A stretch of 64,000 nucleotides of DNA, taken from Rahnella ecdela. Lineage in GTDB: Bacteria > Pseudomonadota > Gammaproteobacteria > Enterobacterales > Enterobacteriaceae. Location of the stretch: assembly GCF_019049625.1 (NCBI RefSeq), contig NZ_JAFMOY010000124.1:111605-175604 (forward strand), read 5' to 3'. Positions 1 through 7,566 of the stretch are shown here, one piece after another. The position numbers and the translations under genes were made by a program. The notes below the pieces were generated by a model. It was not told the DNA's origin. It searched no databases and worked only from the letters and a program-made list of their open reading frames with translations. How positions within the stretch are numbered: the first letter of the stretch is position 1; the number at the start of each line of letters is the position of its first letter.

Positions 1-1
1 C

Positions 2-157
2 ATTTATGGCGGTAACCGCAATATGGTGTCGTGGAAAATGCTGGGCTTCCCTGGCGCACGCTACGACTACCGCGAATATGTCGGCAAACATAACCAGAAA
101 CTCGATCTGGAACCGCTGAGTATTTCGGGCGGCGACGCATGGAAAATGAAAAGCTAA
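2..157 (+). CDS. Gluconate 2-dehydrogenase subunit 3 (small/gamma subunit), C-terminal fragment
   Basis: The open frame enters from the left edge and ends at TAA, giving about 51 residues (IYGGNRNMVSW..., ending DAWKMKS). The text YGGNRNMVSWKMLGFPGARYD is typical of the C-terminus of the gluconate 2-dehydrogenase subunit 3 family, a Tat-exported small subunit that accompanies the flavoprotein. It lies 15 bases upstream of the flavoprotein gene and on the same strand, so the usual three-gene order small-large-cytochrome is present. The start, the signal peptide and most of the protein lie outside the window. Confidence 0.85.
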   Translation: MYGGNRNMVSWKMLGFPGARYDYREYVGKHNQKLDLEPLSISGGDAWKMKS

Positions 158-172
158 GGGCAGAAAAACATT

Positions 173-1936
173 ATGGCAAAGAAATTACCTAAAACCGACG
201 TGGTGGTGATCGGGCTCGGCTGGGCCGGTTCAATCATCGCTAATGAATTATGCGACGAAGGCCTGAATGTGGTGGCCATTGAGCGCGGCCCGTGGCGCGA
301 TACTGCCCGTGATTTTAACGTGGCAACCGTCACCGACGAATTGCGCTACAACAGCCGTCAGGAACTGATGCTGCGCACCCGCCAGAACACCATCACTATC
401 CGTAACAATCCGGCGCAAACTGCCCTGCCAATGCGCGAATGGGGTTCTTTCCATCCCGGTAACGGCACCGGCGGCGCGGGTAACCACTGGGCGGGGATCA
501 CTTTCCGTTTCCAGCCCGATGAGTTCCGCCTGAAAAGCCATCTGACCGAACGTTACGGCGCAAATGCCATTCCGGAAGAACTGGTGTTGCAGGACTGGGG
601 CACCGACTGGGAAGAAATGGAGCCGCATTACGCGTCTTTCGAACGTCTTGCCGGGGTTTCCGGTAAGGCCAGCAATGTGAAAGGCGAACATCATGACGGC
701 GGTAATCCGTATGAAGGGATGCGCTCGATTGAGTATCCGACCCGCCCGATGGATCAGCCTTATGGCCCGACGCTGTTTGCTGAAGCCGCGCGCAATATGG
801 GTTACAAAGCGTTCCCGGTGCCCTCTTCGCTGATTTCCGAGCCTTACACCAACCCGCTCGGCGTGAAAATGGGGCCGTGTACATACTGCGGTTTTTGCAC
901 CAACTATGGCTGTGCAAACTATTCGAAAGCCAGCGCCATCACCACCGTGTTACCGGCGCTTATCCGCAAAGAAAATTTCGAAGCCCGCACCAATTGTGAA
1001 GTCATGCAAGTGCTGACCGATTCCACCGGCAAACGCGCGACCGGCGTGGTCTATATCGATTCATCCGGTGACGAGTGGGAACAACCTGCGGATCTGGTGA
1101 TTGTCAGCGCATTCACCTTTGAGAACGTGCGTCTGATGCTGCTTTCCGGTATCGGCAAACCGTATGACCCGGTCACGTTAAGCGGCACCACCGGGCGTAA
1201 TTATGCCTATCAGACCGCCAACGGCGTGCAGCTGTTCTTCGATGACAAAAACTTCAACCCGTTCATCGGCGCAGGCGCGGTCGGAATGGGCATTGATGAT
1301 TTTAACAACGATAACTTTGACCACAGCGGTCTGGGCTTCTTTGGCGGCGGCAGTATCCGTGTTACGCCAATCGGTGGCGCGCCAATCGGTTACCGCCCTG
1401 TTCCACCGGGAACGCCAAAATGGGGTTCTGAGTGGAAAAAAGCCACGGTCGCTAACTATCTCAGCTCAATGTCGATTGGTTGTGAGGCCAGCAGCTACAC
1501 CACCAAAACCAACTATCTCTCACTCGATCCGAATTACAAAGATCGACTTGGCCGTCCGCTGCTGCGTGTGACCTTCGACTTCCCGGAAAACGACCTGAAA
1601 ATGGCCGCGTATTGCACCGGTAAGGTCGCTGAAATCGCCAAAGCGATGAACCCGCGCCAGCTGGTTGCCAATCCGATGAAAGGCCACTGGAACGGTACGC
1701 CGTATCAGTCCTCACACGTGGTCGGCGGCTTTGTGATGGGGGCGGATCCGTCCACCAGTTCCGTCAACAAACACCTGCAAGTCTGGGATGTGCCTAACCT
1801 GTTTGTGGTCGGCGCGTCTGCCTTCCCGCAGAACCCGGGTTACAACCCGACCGGCACCGTTGGCGCGCTGGCGTTTAAAGCCGCGCATGCCATCCGTAAC
1901 TTCTATCTGAAAAAACCGGGAGAGATGATCGCATGA
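173..1936 (+). CDS. Gluconate 2-dehydrogenase flavoprotein subunit (GMC oxidoreductase)
   Basis: A 587-residue GMC-family FAD enzyme, expected to oxidise D-gluconate to 2-keto-D-gluconate at the periplasmic face and pass electrons to the cytochrome subunit. The dinucleotide-binding motif GLGWAGS is at residues 14-20, followed by the ERG FAD contact. A GTGGAGNHWAG loop lies near 98-108, and the C-terminal GMC region has the conserved active-site histidine (SSHVVGG) and the NPTGTVGALAF FAD-binding stretch. A cysteine cluster C236, C239, C242, C247 resembles the Fe-S ligand set of related bacterial membrane-linked GMC dehydrogenases. No signal peptide is seen, consistent with co-export with the Tat-type small subunit. 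The stop codon overlaps the cytochrome start by 4 bases (ATGA). A 2-ketogluconate or sorbitol-type substrate is possible; family and operon favour gluconate. Confidence 0.88.
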   Translation: MAKKLPKTDVVVIGLGWAGSIIANELCDEGLNVVAIERGPWRDTARDFNVATVTDELRYNSRQELMLRTRQNTITIRNNPAQTALPMREWGSFHPGNGTGGAGNHWAGITFRFQPDEFRLKSHLTERYGANAIPEELVLQDWGTDWEEMEPHYASFERLAGVSGKASNVKGEHHDGGNPYEGMRSIEYPTRPMDQPYGPTLFAEAARNMGYKAFPVPSSLISEPYTNPLGVKMGPCTYCGFCTNYGCANYSKASAITTVLPALIRKENFEARTNCEVMQVLTDSTGKRATGVVYIDSSGDEWEQPADLVIVSAFTFENVRLMLLSGIGKPYDPVTLSGTTGRNYAYQTANGVQLFFDDKNFNPFIGAGAVGMGIDDFNNDNFDHSGLGFFGGGSIRVTPIGGAPIGYRPVPPGTPKWGSEWKKATVANYLSSMSIGCEASSYTTKTNYLSLDPNYKDRLGRPLLRVTFDFPENDLKMAAYCTGKVAEIAKAMNPRQLVANPMKGHWNGTPYQSSHVVGGFVMGADPSTSSVNKHLQVWDVPNLFVVGASAFPQNPGYNPTGTVGALAFKAAHAIRNFYLKKPGEMIA

Positions 1937-3168
1937 AGAAATTAACGTCATTCTCACTCGGATTACTGGCACTGAGCGTTTCCGGTCTGGCACACGCTGC
2001 GGGCGATGGCTCTTTCGAGCAGGTAGAACGCGGGCGTTATCTTGCCACCGTGGGCGATTGTGCAGCCTGTCACACGGCCTCTACGCCGGATGCCAAACCT
2101 TTCGCCGGCGGCGTGCCGATTGAAACGCCGTTTGGTCGTCTGGTGGGCGCAAACATCACGCCGGATCCGCAAACAGGTATCGGCAAATGGAGCTTCGACG
2201 ACTTCCAGCGCGCGATGTCTGAAGGTATCGGCCACGGCGGAAAACGTCTGTACGGCGCGATGCCGTTCACGGCGTACACCAAAGTCACCCGTGAAGATAA
2301 CGCCGCGATTTGGGCTTATCTGCAAACGCTGCAACCGGTGCATCACGAAGTCGAAACCAACCAGCTGCCGTTCCCCTTCAACGTGCGTACCAGTCTGATG
2401 GGCTGGAACTGGCTGAACTTCAACAAAGGCGAATTCAAACCGCAGATGGATAAATCTGCCGAATGGAATCGCGGCGCTTATATTGTTGAAGGCCTGGGGC
2501 ACTGCGGAACCTGTCACACGCCGAAAAATATGATTGGCGGCGACAAAGACAGTGAATTCCTGCAAGGCGCAGTAGTGGAAAACTGGGTTGCACCGGACAT
2601 TACCAGCAATAAACACACCGGTATCGGTAACTGGACGCAGGAAGATCTGATGCAATATCTGAAGACCGGTTCTAACCGCTTCGATATGGCGTCAGGTCCG
2701 ATGGCAGAAGAAGTCACCAACTCTTCACAGCACTGGACGGATGCAGATCTCAAAGCCGTGGCGGTCTATCTGAAAGACAGCGGTCACGACAGCGGGAATA
2801 AAGCGCCGGCGCCGGTGAAAGCGGAAGATAACGCCATGATGGCCGGGAAACATATCTATGCTGACCGTTGTTCTGCGTGCCATACGCCGGACGGTAAAGG
2901 TCAGGAAGGTTTGTTCCCGCGTCTGGCCGATTCAGCGCTCATCAATCAGACCAACGCGACATCGCTTATCCGCGTCGTGCTGACGGGCAGCCGCCCGGTC
3001 GCGACCGACACCAAACCGACGGCACCGTCGATGCCTTCGTTTGATGCCAATATGAGCGACGCCGATGTGGCCAACGTGCTGACGTATATCCGTAACAGCT
3101 GGGGAAATGCTGCGGCGCCGGTATCAGCCTCAGACGTAAAAGACCTGCGTGCAGAACTGAAGAAATAA
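1933..3168 (+). CDS. Gluconate 2-dehydrogenase cytochrome c subunit (tri-haem)
   Basis: A 411-residue cytochrome c with a Sec signal peptide (MKKLTSFSLGLLALSVSGLAHA) and three CxxCH haem sites: CAACH at 43-47, CGTCH near 191-195 and CSACH near 313-317. Three c-type domains on one chain are the signature of membrane-anchored dehydrogenase cytochrome subunits, which accept electrons from the flavoprotein and deliver them to ubiquinone. Its start codon overlaps the flavoprotein stop, so the two are translationally coupled. A strong hairpin terminator follows 22 bases after the stop, marking the operon end. Confidence 0.88.
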   Translation: MKKLTSFSLGLLALSVSGLAHAAGDGSFEQVERGRYLATVGDCAACHTASTPDAKPFAGGVPIETPFGRLVGANITPDPQTGIGKWSFDDFQRAMSEGIGHGGKRLYGAMPFTAYTKVTREDNAAIWAYLQTLQPVHHEVETNQLPFPFNVRTSLMGWNWLNFNKGEFKPQMDKSAEWNRGAYIVEGLGHCGTCHTPKNMIGGDKDSEFLQGAVVENWVAPDITSNKHTGIGNWTQEDLMQYLKTGSNRFDMASGPMAEEVTNSSQHWTDADLKAVAVYLKDSGHDSGNKAPAPVKAEDNAMMAGKHIYADRCSACHTPDGKGQEGLFPRLADSALINQTNATSLIRVVLTGSRPVATDTKPTAPSMPSFDANMSDADVANVLTYIRNSWGNAAAPVSASDVKDLRAELKK

Positions 3169-3190
3169 GCAGGAAACTGTTCAAATGACA

Positions 3191-3217
3191 AAGGCCGCGC
3201 AAGCGGCCTTTCTTTTG
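3191..3217 (+). terminator. Rho-independent terminator of the gluconate dehydrogenase operon
   Basis: An 8-bp perfect stem AAGGCCGC / GCGGCCTT with a 4-base loop is followed by TCTTTTG. It lies just after the cytochrome gene, and the next gene is convergent. Confidence 0.8.
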
Positions 3218-3234
3218 CAGGCATCACGGAAAAA

Positions 3235-3654
3235 TCAGTGCCGGGGAGGCATCTGCATAATCTGCACTAACAGATGATCGTTATTCTGGCTTAATTGCAC
3301 CAAATGTTTGCATTCCACTTTTATTGCGTTGAGCTGTTCTTCGGTCAGTGAGTACGGCAGGTTGATATCAATGCTGTACATATTTTGCTGCCCGGCCAGT
3401 TCAATCAGCCGCACTATATTGGTTTCATCGCTGACCTGCGTGGAAACCACCTGTAAAGCCAGTGCGCGTAAGGCTTCCTGCCTGGAATTTTCTTTCTTTG
3501 AACGGGACTTTAGTACCATACCGAAGAACGGCATCACGCCGTAAATCGCGTCAACAAAACTCCATTTCTTTTTGCAGGATGCGGACAAATACTCCATATA
3601 GTCAAAGGACACTTTTTGACTGCGCGCATCGGGTACCAGGCGATTTTCATTCAT
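3235..3654 (-). CDS. Unrecognised 139-residue protein
   Basis: I do not recognise this protein. It is 139 residues, starts MNENRLVPDARSQKV, has no signal peptide or membrane segment, and has a basic stretch (LKSRSKKENSRQEA) near the middle followed by amphipathic helices. The ATG is preceded by AGGAATAGGGG, a plausible ribosome-binding site. It is convergent with the gluconate dehydrogenase operon and points away from rstA. Codon use looks ordinary. It could be a lineage-specific cytoplasmic protein; no function is proposed. Confidence 0.55.
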   Translation of the reverse strand: MNENRLVPDARSQKVSFDYMEYLSASCKKKWSFVDAIYGVMPFFGMVLKSRSKKENSRQEALRALALQVVSTQVSDETNIVRLIELAGQQNMYSIDINLPYSLTEEQLNAIKVECKHLVQLSQNNDHLLVQIMQMPPRH

Positions 3655-3950
3655 CCCCTATTCCTCTTCCTGGTCAGGGCTATTCAATTAGGCAAATCAA
3701 TCTGTAACGATGAAGATATTCACCTATATAATGGCATAATTCACGGATACTTTGCCAGTCGGTTTGGGTGCTTAAGTTTGAGCAGTTATTGCCTGAGCAG
3801 ACAAAATTTGTCATTTCAGAATTTATCGAAAGTATTTCGCGGAGTTGGAATTAACGCCGCAAAACTGACATGTTCTATTACGCTAGCAGGATGGCGCCGT
3901 CAGGCGGGTCACGCTATGCTAATCACCGGATTTCTAAAAGCAGCAAGCCA

Positions 3951-4682
3951 ATGAATAAAATCGTTTTTGTAGAAGATGATGTAGAAGTCGGCAACCTGAT
4001 CGCCGCCTATCTGGGTAAACACGATATCGATGTTCTGGTGGAACCGCGAGGCGATACCGCGCAGGCACGCATTGAGAAAGAAAAACCCGATCTTGTCCTG
4101 CTGGACATCATGCTTCCCGGCAAAGACGGCATGACGTTGTGCCGCGATTTACGGCCTATATTCCCCGGACCAATCGTATTGCTGACGTCGCTCGACAGCG
4201 ACATGAACCACATCTTATCGCTGGAAATGGGCGCTAACGATTACATCCTGAAAACCACGCCTCCGGCGGTGCTTCTGGCGCGTTTACGGCTGCATTTACG
4301 CCAGAGTCCGGCGCAAACCATTCAGAGCGAGCAGCCGGTACAGACGCTGAAAAGTGGCAATGCCCTGCACTTTGGTCAGTTATGTATTGATCCGGTGAAC
4401 CGCGAAGTGACGCTGGTCGATGAAACGATTGTGCTCTCGACGTCCGACTTTGATTTGCTGTGGGAACTGGCGACGCACGCGGGCCGCATTATGGATCGCG
4501 AAGCCTTGCTGAAAAATCTGCGTGGCGTCAGCTATGACGGGCTGGATCGCAGCATCGACGTGGCGATTTCCCGTCTGCGCCGCAAATTATACGACAACAC
4601 CCTAGAGCCATTTCGCATCAAAACCGTACGCAACAAAGGCTATCTGTTTGCCCCTAACGCCTGGGAGTCTTTGCAGGAATGA
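3951..4682 (+). CDS. rstA: Response regulator RstA (OmpR/PhoB family)
   Basis: A 243-residue DNA-binding response regulator, partner of RstB. The receiver domain has the acidic pocket VEDD at 7-10, the phospho-acceptor D52 in LLDIMLPGKDG and the switch residues LLTSLD; the C-terminal winged helix has ISRLRRKL and TVRNKGYLF. The text matches E. coli RstA closely (MNKIVFVEDDVEVG; DYILKTTPPAVLLARLRLHLR). The open frame extends 27 codons upstream, but the ATG at 3951 is the conserved start. Its stop overlaps the rstB start (ATGA). In E. coli the system is under PhoP and affects acid response and iron genes; I could not find a convincing PhoP box here. Confidence 0.93.
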   Translation: MNKIVFVEDDVEVGNLIAAYLGKHDIDVLVEPRGDTAQARIEKEKPDLVLLDIMLPGKDGMTLCRDLRPIFPGPIVLLTSLDSDMNHILSLEMGANDYILKTTPPAVLLARLRLHLRQSPAQTIQSEQPVQTLKSGNALHFGQLCIDPVNREVTLVDETIVLSTSDFDLLWELATHAGRIMDREALLKNLRGVSYDGLDRSIDVAISRLRRKLYDNTLEPFRIKTVRNKGYLFAPNAWESLQE

Positions 4683-6022
4683 AAAAGCTTTTCATCCAGT
4701 TCTTTCTGTTGCTGCTGGTCTGCTTTATGGTCATGGCGATGCTGGTCGGGCTGGTCTATAAAGTCACCGCTGAGAAAACCGGCCGGCAGTCGATGAACGA
4801 TCTGATGAAAAGCTCGCTGTATTTAATGCGCAGTGAGCTCAGAGAAATCCCGATCAAAGACTGGAACAAGACCATCAATACGCTGGACCTGAATCTGTCT
4901 TTCAAACTGCACATTGAACCCCTCGGTAAACGCAAACTGAGTCCGCTGCTCGATCAACGCCTGAAAGACGGCGAAATTGTCGCACTCGATGATGAATATA
5001 CGTTTATCCAGCGCGTGCCGCGCAGCCATTACGTATTGGTGGTGGGGCCGATTCCGTATCTGTTTTACATGCACGAAATGCGCGTGCTCGATTTCGTTCT
5101 GTTAATGCTCATCGGCCTGTCGCTCGCGCTGCCCGTCTTTCTGTGGATGCGTCCGCACTGGCAGGATTTGCTGCGTCTGGAAAACTCCGCGCTGCGCCTG
5201 GGTAACGGGCATCTCGACGAACGTATTGATTTTGATTCGACCTCCAGCCTGAACCGTCTTGGCGTGGCGTTTAACCAGATGGCGGACAACATCAGCACGC
5301 TGGTTGCCAGTAAAAAACTGCTGATCGACGGTATCGCGCATGAACTCCGCACACCGCTGGTACGCCTGCGTTACCGGCTGGCTATCAGTGAAAATTTACC
5401 CGAGGCGGAACAAAACGCCATCAACCGGGATATCGGACAGCTTGAAGCGCTGATTGATGAACTGCTGACGTATGCGCGCCTCGACCGGCCGCAGGTGACG
5501 CTGAATCTGGAAAAAGTCAATCTGGCGGAATGGCTGGAAGATAAAGTCGATGATTTCCGCATGATCACAGAGCGCACAATCCTTTACGACGCGCCGCAAA
5601 ACAGCGATTTCGGCGGCGTGGATTTACGCCTGATGGAGCGTGTGCTGGATAATCTGGTCAATAACGGCCTACGTTATTCGCAGGAAACCCTGCGCGTCAG
5701 CCTGTGGCTGGACGGTGAACTGGCCTGTATGCAGGTCGAAGACGACGGGCCGGGCATTCCGCCGGAAGAACGCCAGCGGATCTTCGAACCGTTCGTGCGT
5801 CTGGACCCGAGCCGCGACCGTGCTACCGGTGGCTGCGGACTGGGACTGGCAATCGTCCATTCCATCGCCGTGGCATATCAGGGACGCATCGCCGTTGACA
5901 GCAGCCCGCTGGGCGGCGCCAGCTTGCGTTTCAGCTGGCCGGTAAAACCAACATTTAATCTGGCTATAGAACAGCCTAATAATGAAAATCAGGAAGGGAG
6001 CCATAATGACCATCGCATATAA
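4679..6022 (+). CDS. rstB: Sensor histidine kinase RstB
   Basis: A 447-residue inner-membrane histidine kinase. TM1 is at about 6-28, a periplasmic sensor loop follows, then TM2 at about 138-158 and a HAMP region. The dimerisation H-box is GIAHELRTPLVRLR with H221 as the phospho-site. The ATPase has the N-box (LDNLVNNGLRYS), G1 (DDGPGIP), F (FEPFVR) and G2 (GCGLGLAIV). It overlaps rstA by 4 bases. The C-terminus is slightly longer than in E. coli and its last codons overlap the M32 carboxypeptidase start by 17 bases. In E. coli the neighbour is tus; here it is not. Confidence 0.92.
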   Translation: MKKLFIQFFLLLLVCFMVMAMLVGLVYKVTAEKTGRQSMNDLMKSSLYLMRSELREIPIKDWNKTINTLDLNLSFKLHIEPLGKRKLSPLLDQRLKDGEIVALDDEYTFIQRVPRSHYVLVVGPIPYLFYMHEMRVLDFVLLMLIGLSLALPVFLWMRPHWQDLLRLENSALRLGNGHLDERIDFDSTSSLNRLGVAFNQMADNISTLVASKKLLIDGIAHELRTPLVRLRYRLAISENLPEAEQNAINRDIGQLEALIDELLTYARLDRPQVTLNLEKVNLAEWLEDKVDDFRMITERTILYDAPQNSDFGGVDLRLMERVLDNLVNNGLRYSQETLRVSLWLDGELACMQVEDDGPGIPPEERQRIFEPFVRLDPSRDRATGGCGLGLAIVHSIAVAYQGRIAVDSSPLGGASLRFSWPVKPTFNLAIEQPNNENQEGSHNDHRI

Positions 6023-7487
6023 AAAACTACACGACACTTTTGCCCGCCTCTCCCGCTTTGGCCATTTATCGGCAATCGCAGGGTGGGACGCAGCCGCTAT
6101 GATGCCTCCGGAAGGCGGACAAGCCCGTTCGGAAGCGTTGGCGGAACTGAGCGTGCTGACGCATCAGATCCTCACCGCGAAGCAAGTGGGTGAATGGCTG
6201 GAACAGGCGAGCGGCGAACAGCTTAATGACGTTGAACAGGCAAACCTGCGTGAAATGCGTCGTCATTATCAGCAGGCAGCTCTGCTGCCGGAAAGTCTGG
6301 TGCAGGCAAAATCACTGGCTGGCGCACGCTGCGAACAGGCATGGCGCATTCAGCGCAAAGGCAACGACTGGGAAGGTTTCGCTGATAACCTGAAAGAAGT
6401 GGTGAAACTGAGCCGTCAGGAAGCGCAGTTGCGTTCAGAAGCCGCAGGTATCAGCCGCTACGATGCCCTGCTCGATTTATATGAGCCGGGTATGACGTCG
6501 CAAAAGCTCGATGTTCTGTTTGGCGATTTGAAAACCTGGTTGCCGGATTTGTTGCAGACCGTGGTCGAAAAGCAAAAATCCGAAACCCGCATTGCGCCGC
6601 AAGGCCCGTTTGATATCGAAAAGCAGCGTCAGCTCGGCCTGAAAGTAATGGAACGTCTGGGCTTTAACTTTGGCGCGGGTCGTCTGGATGTCAGTGCGCA
6701 TCCATTCTGCGGCGGCGTGCCACAGGATGTGCGTATCACTACGCGCTACAATGAAGAAGAATTTCTCAGCGCCATGATGGGGGTGATCCACGAAACCGGT
6801 CATGCGCGTTACGAACAAAATTTGCCAAAAGAATGGCTCGGCCAGCCGGTTTCTAACGCGCGATCTATGGGTGTGCATGAATCCCAGAGCCTGCTGTTTG
6901 AAATGCAATTAGGTTGCAGCGAGCCGTTCCTGAAATCTGTCTATCCGCTGGTTATCGAGCAGTTCGGTCATCGCGAAGGACTGGATGAAAGCAACTTTAT
7001 GAAACTGAATCAGCGTGTTCAGCCTGGTTTCATCCGTGTTGATGCTGATGAACTGAGCTATCCGGCTCACGTGATTTTGCGTTATGAAATTGAAAAAGCG
7101 CTGATGGAAGGCGAAATCGAAGTCGATGATATTCCGGCCTTGTGGAACAGCAAGATGAAGGAATATCTGGGCATCAATACGGTCGGCAACTACCGCGACG
7201 GTTGTATGCAGGACATTCACTGGACCGATGGCGGCTTTGGTTATTTCCCGACGTATACGCTGGGTGCCATGTATGCCGCGCAGTTGTTCCAGACGGCCAA
7301 CAAAGCTATTCCAACGTTGCAGGACGATATCGTGCGCGGTGACCTGACGGCGTTGTTCCAGTGGTTGCAGCAAAATATCTGGCAGCACGGCAGCCGTTTC
7401 TCGACGGATCAGCTGATTAAGAATGCCACCGGCGAAACGCTGAATCCGGCGTTCTTCCGCACGCATCTTGAAAGCCGCTACCTGTAA
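6006..7487 (+). CDS. M32-family metallocarboxypeptidase (carboxypeptidase Taq type)
   Basis: A 493-residue zinc carboxypeptidase of family M32, a cytoplasmic enzyme that removes C-terminal residues from peptides. The HExxH zinc site is HETGH in GVIHETGHARYEQ, with the downstream HESQSLLFEMQLG motif that supplies the third ligand; RVDADELSYPAHVILRYE is also family-typical. The frame opens at 5982, but ATG 6006 is chosen because AGGAAGGGAG lies 6 bases before it; this start overlaps the end of rstB by 17 bases. No signal peptide. It is probably read with rstAB, though nothing links it functionally to the kinase. Confidence 0.88.
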   Translation: MTIAYKKLHDTFARLSRFGHLSAIAGWDAAAMMPPEGGQARSEALAELSVLTHQILTAKQVGEWLEQASGEQLNDVEQANLREMRRHYQQAALLPESLVQAKSLAGARCEQAWRIQRKGNDWEGFADNLKEVVKLSRQEAQLRSEAAGISRYDALLDLYEPGMTSQKLDVLFGDLKTWLPDLLQTVVEKQKSETRIAPQGPFDIEKQRQLGLKVMERLGFNFGAGRLDVSAHPFCGGVPQDVRITTRYNEEEFLSAMMGVIHETGHARYEQNLPKEWLGQPVSNARSMGVHESQSLLFEMQLGCSEPFLKSVYPLVIEQFGHREGLDESNFMKLNQRVQPGFIRVDADELSYPAHVILRYEIEKALMEGEIEVDDIPALWNSKMKEYLGINTVGNYRDGCMQDIHWTDGGFGYFPTYTLGAMYAAQLFQTANKAIPTLQDDIVRGDLTALFQWLQQNIWQHGSRFSTDQLIKNATGETLNPAFFRTHLESRYL

Positions 7488-7510
7488 TTCAGCGGTAATA
7501 CATCGGTAAA

Positions 7511-7542
7511 AGAACACCTCCTTTTTCCAAAGGAGGTGTTCT
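7511..7542. terminator. Bidirectional hairpin terminator
   Basis: A 13-bp perfect stem (AGAACACCTCCTT and its complement) with a 6-base loop sits between the convergent M32 peptidase and rhamnosidase genes. The minus-strand exit reads TTTTACC, so it probably ends the rhamnoside operon as well. Confidence 0.8.
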
Positions 7543-7566
7543 TCAACTTTCTGCTTCTTTATCTGT

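Noticed and set aside
3760..3790. GGTTTG and AGTTTG repeats upstream of rstA, considered as a PhoP box
   Set aside because: The half sites are 14 bases apart instead of 11, so the known box spacing is not met.
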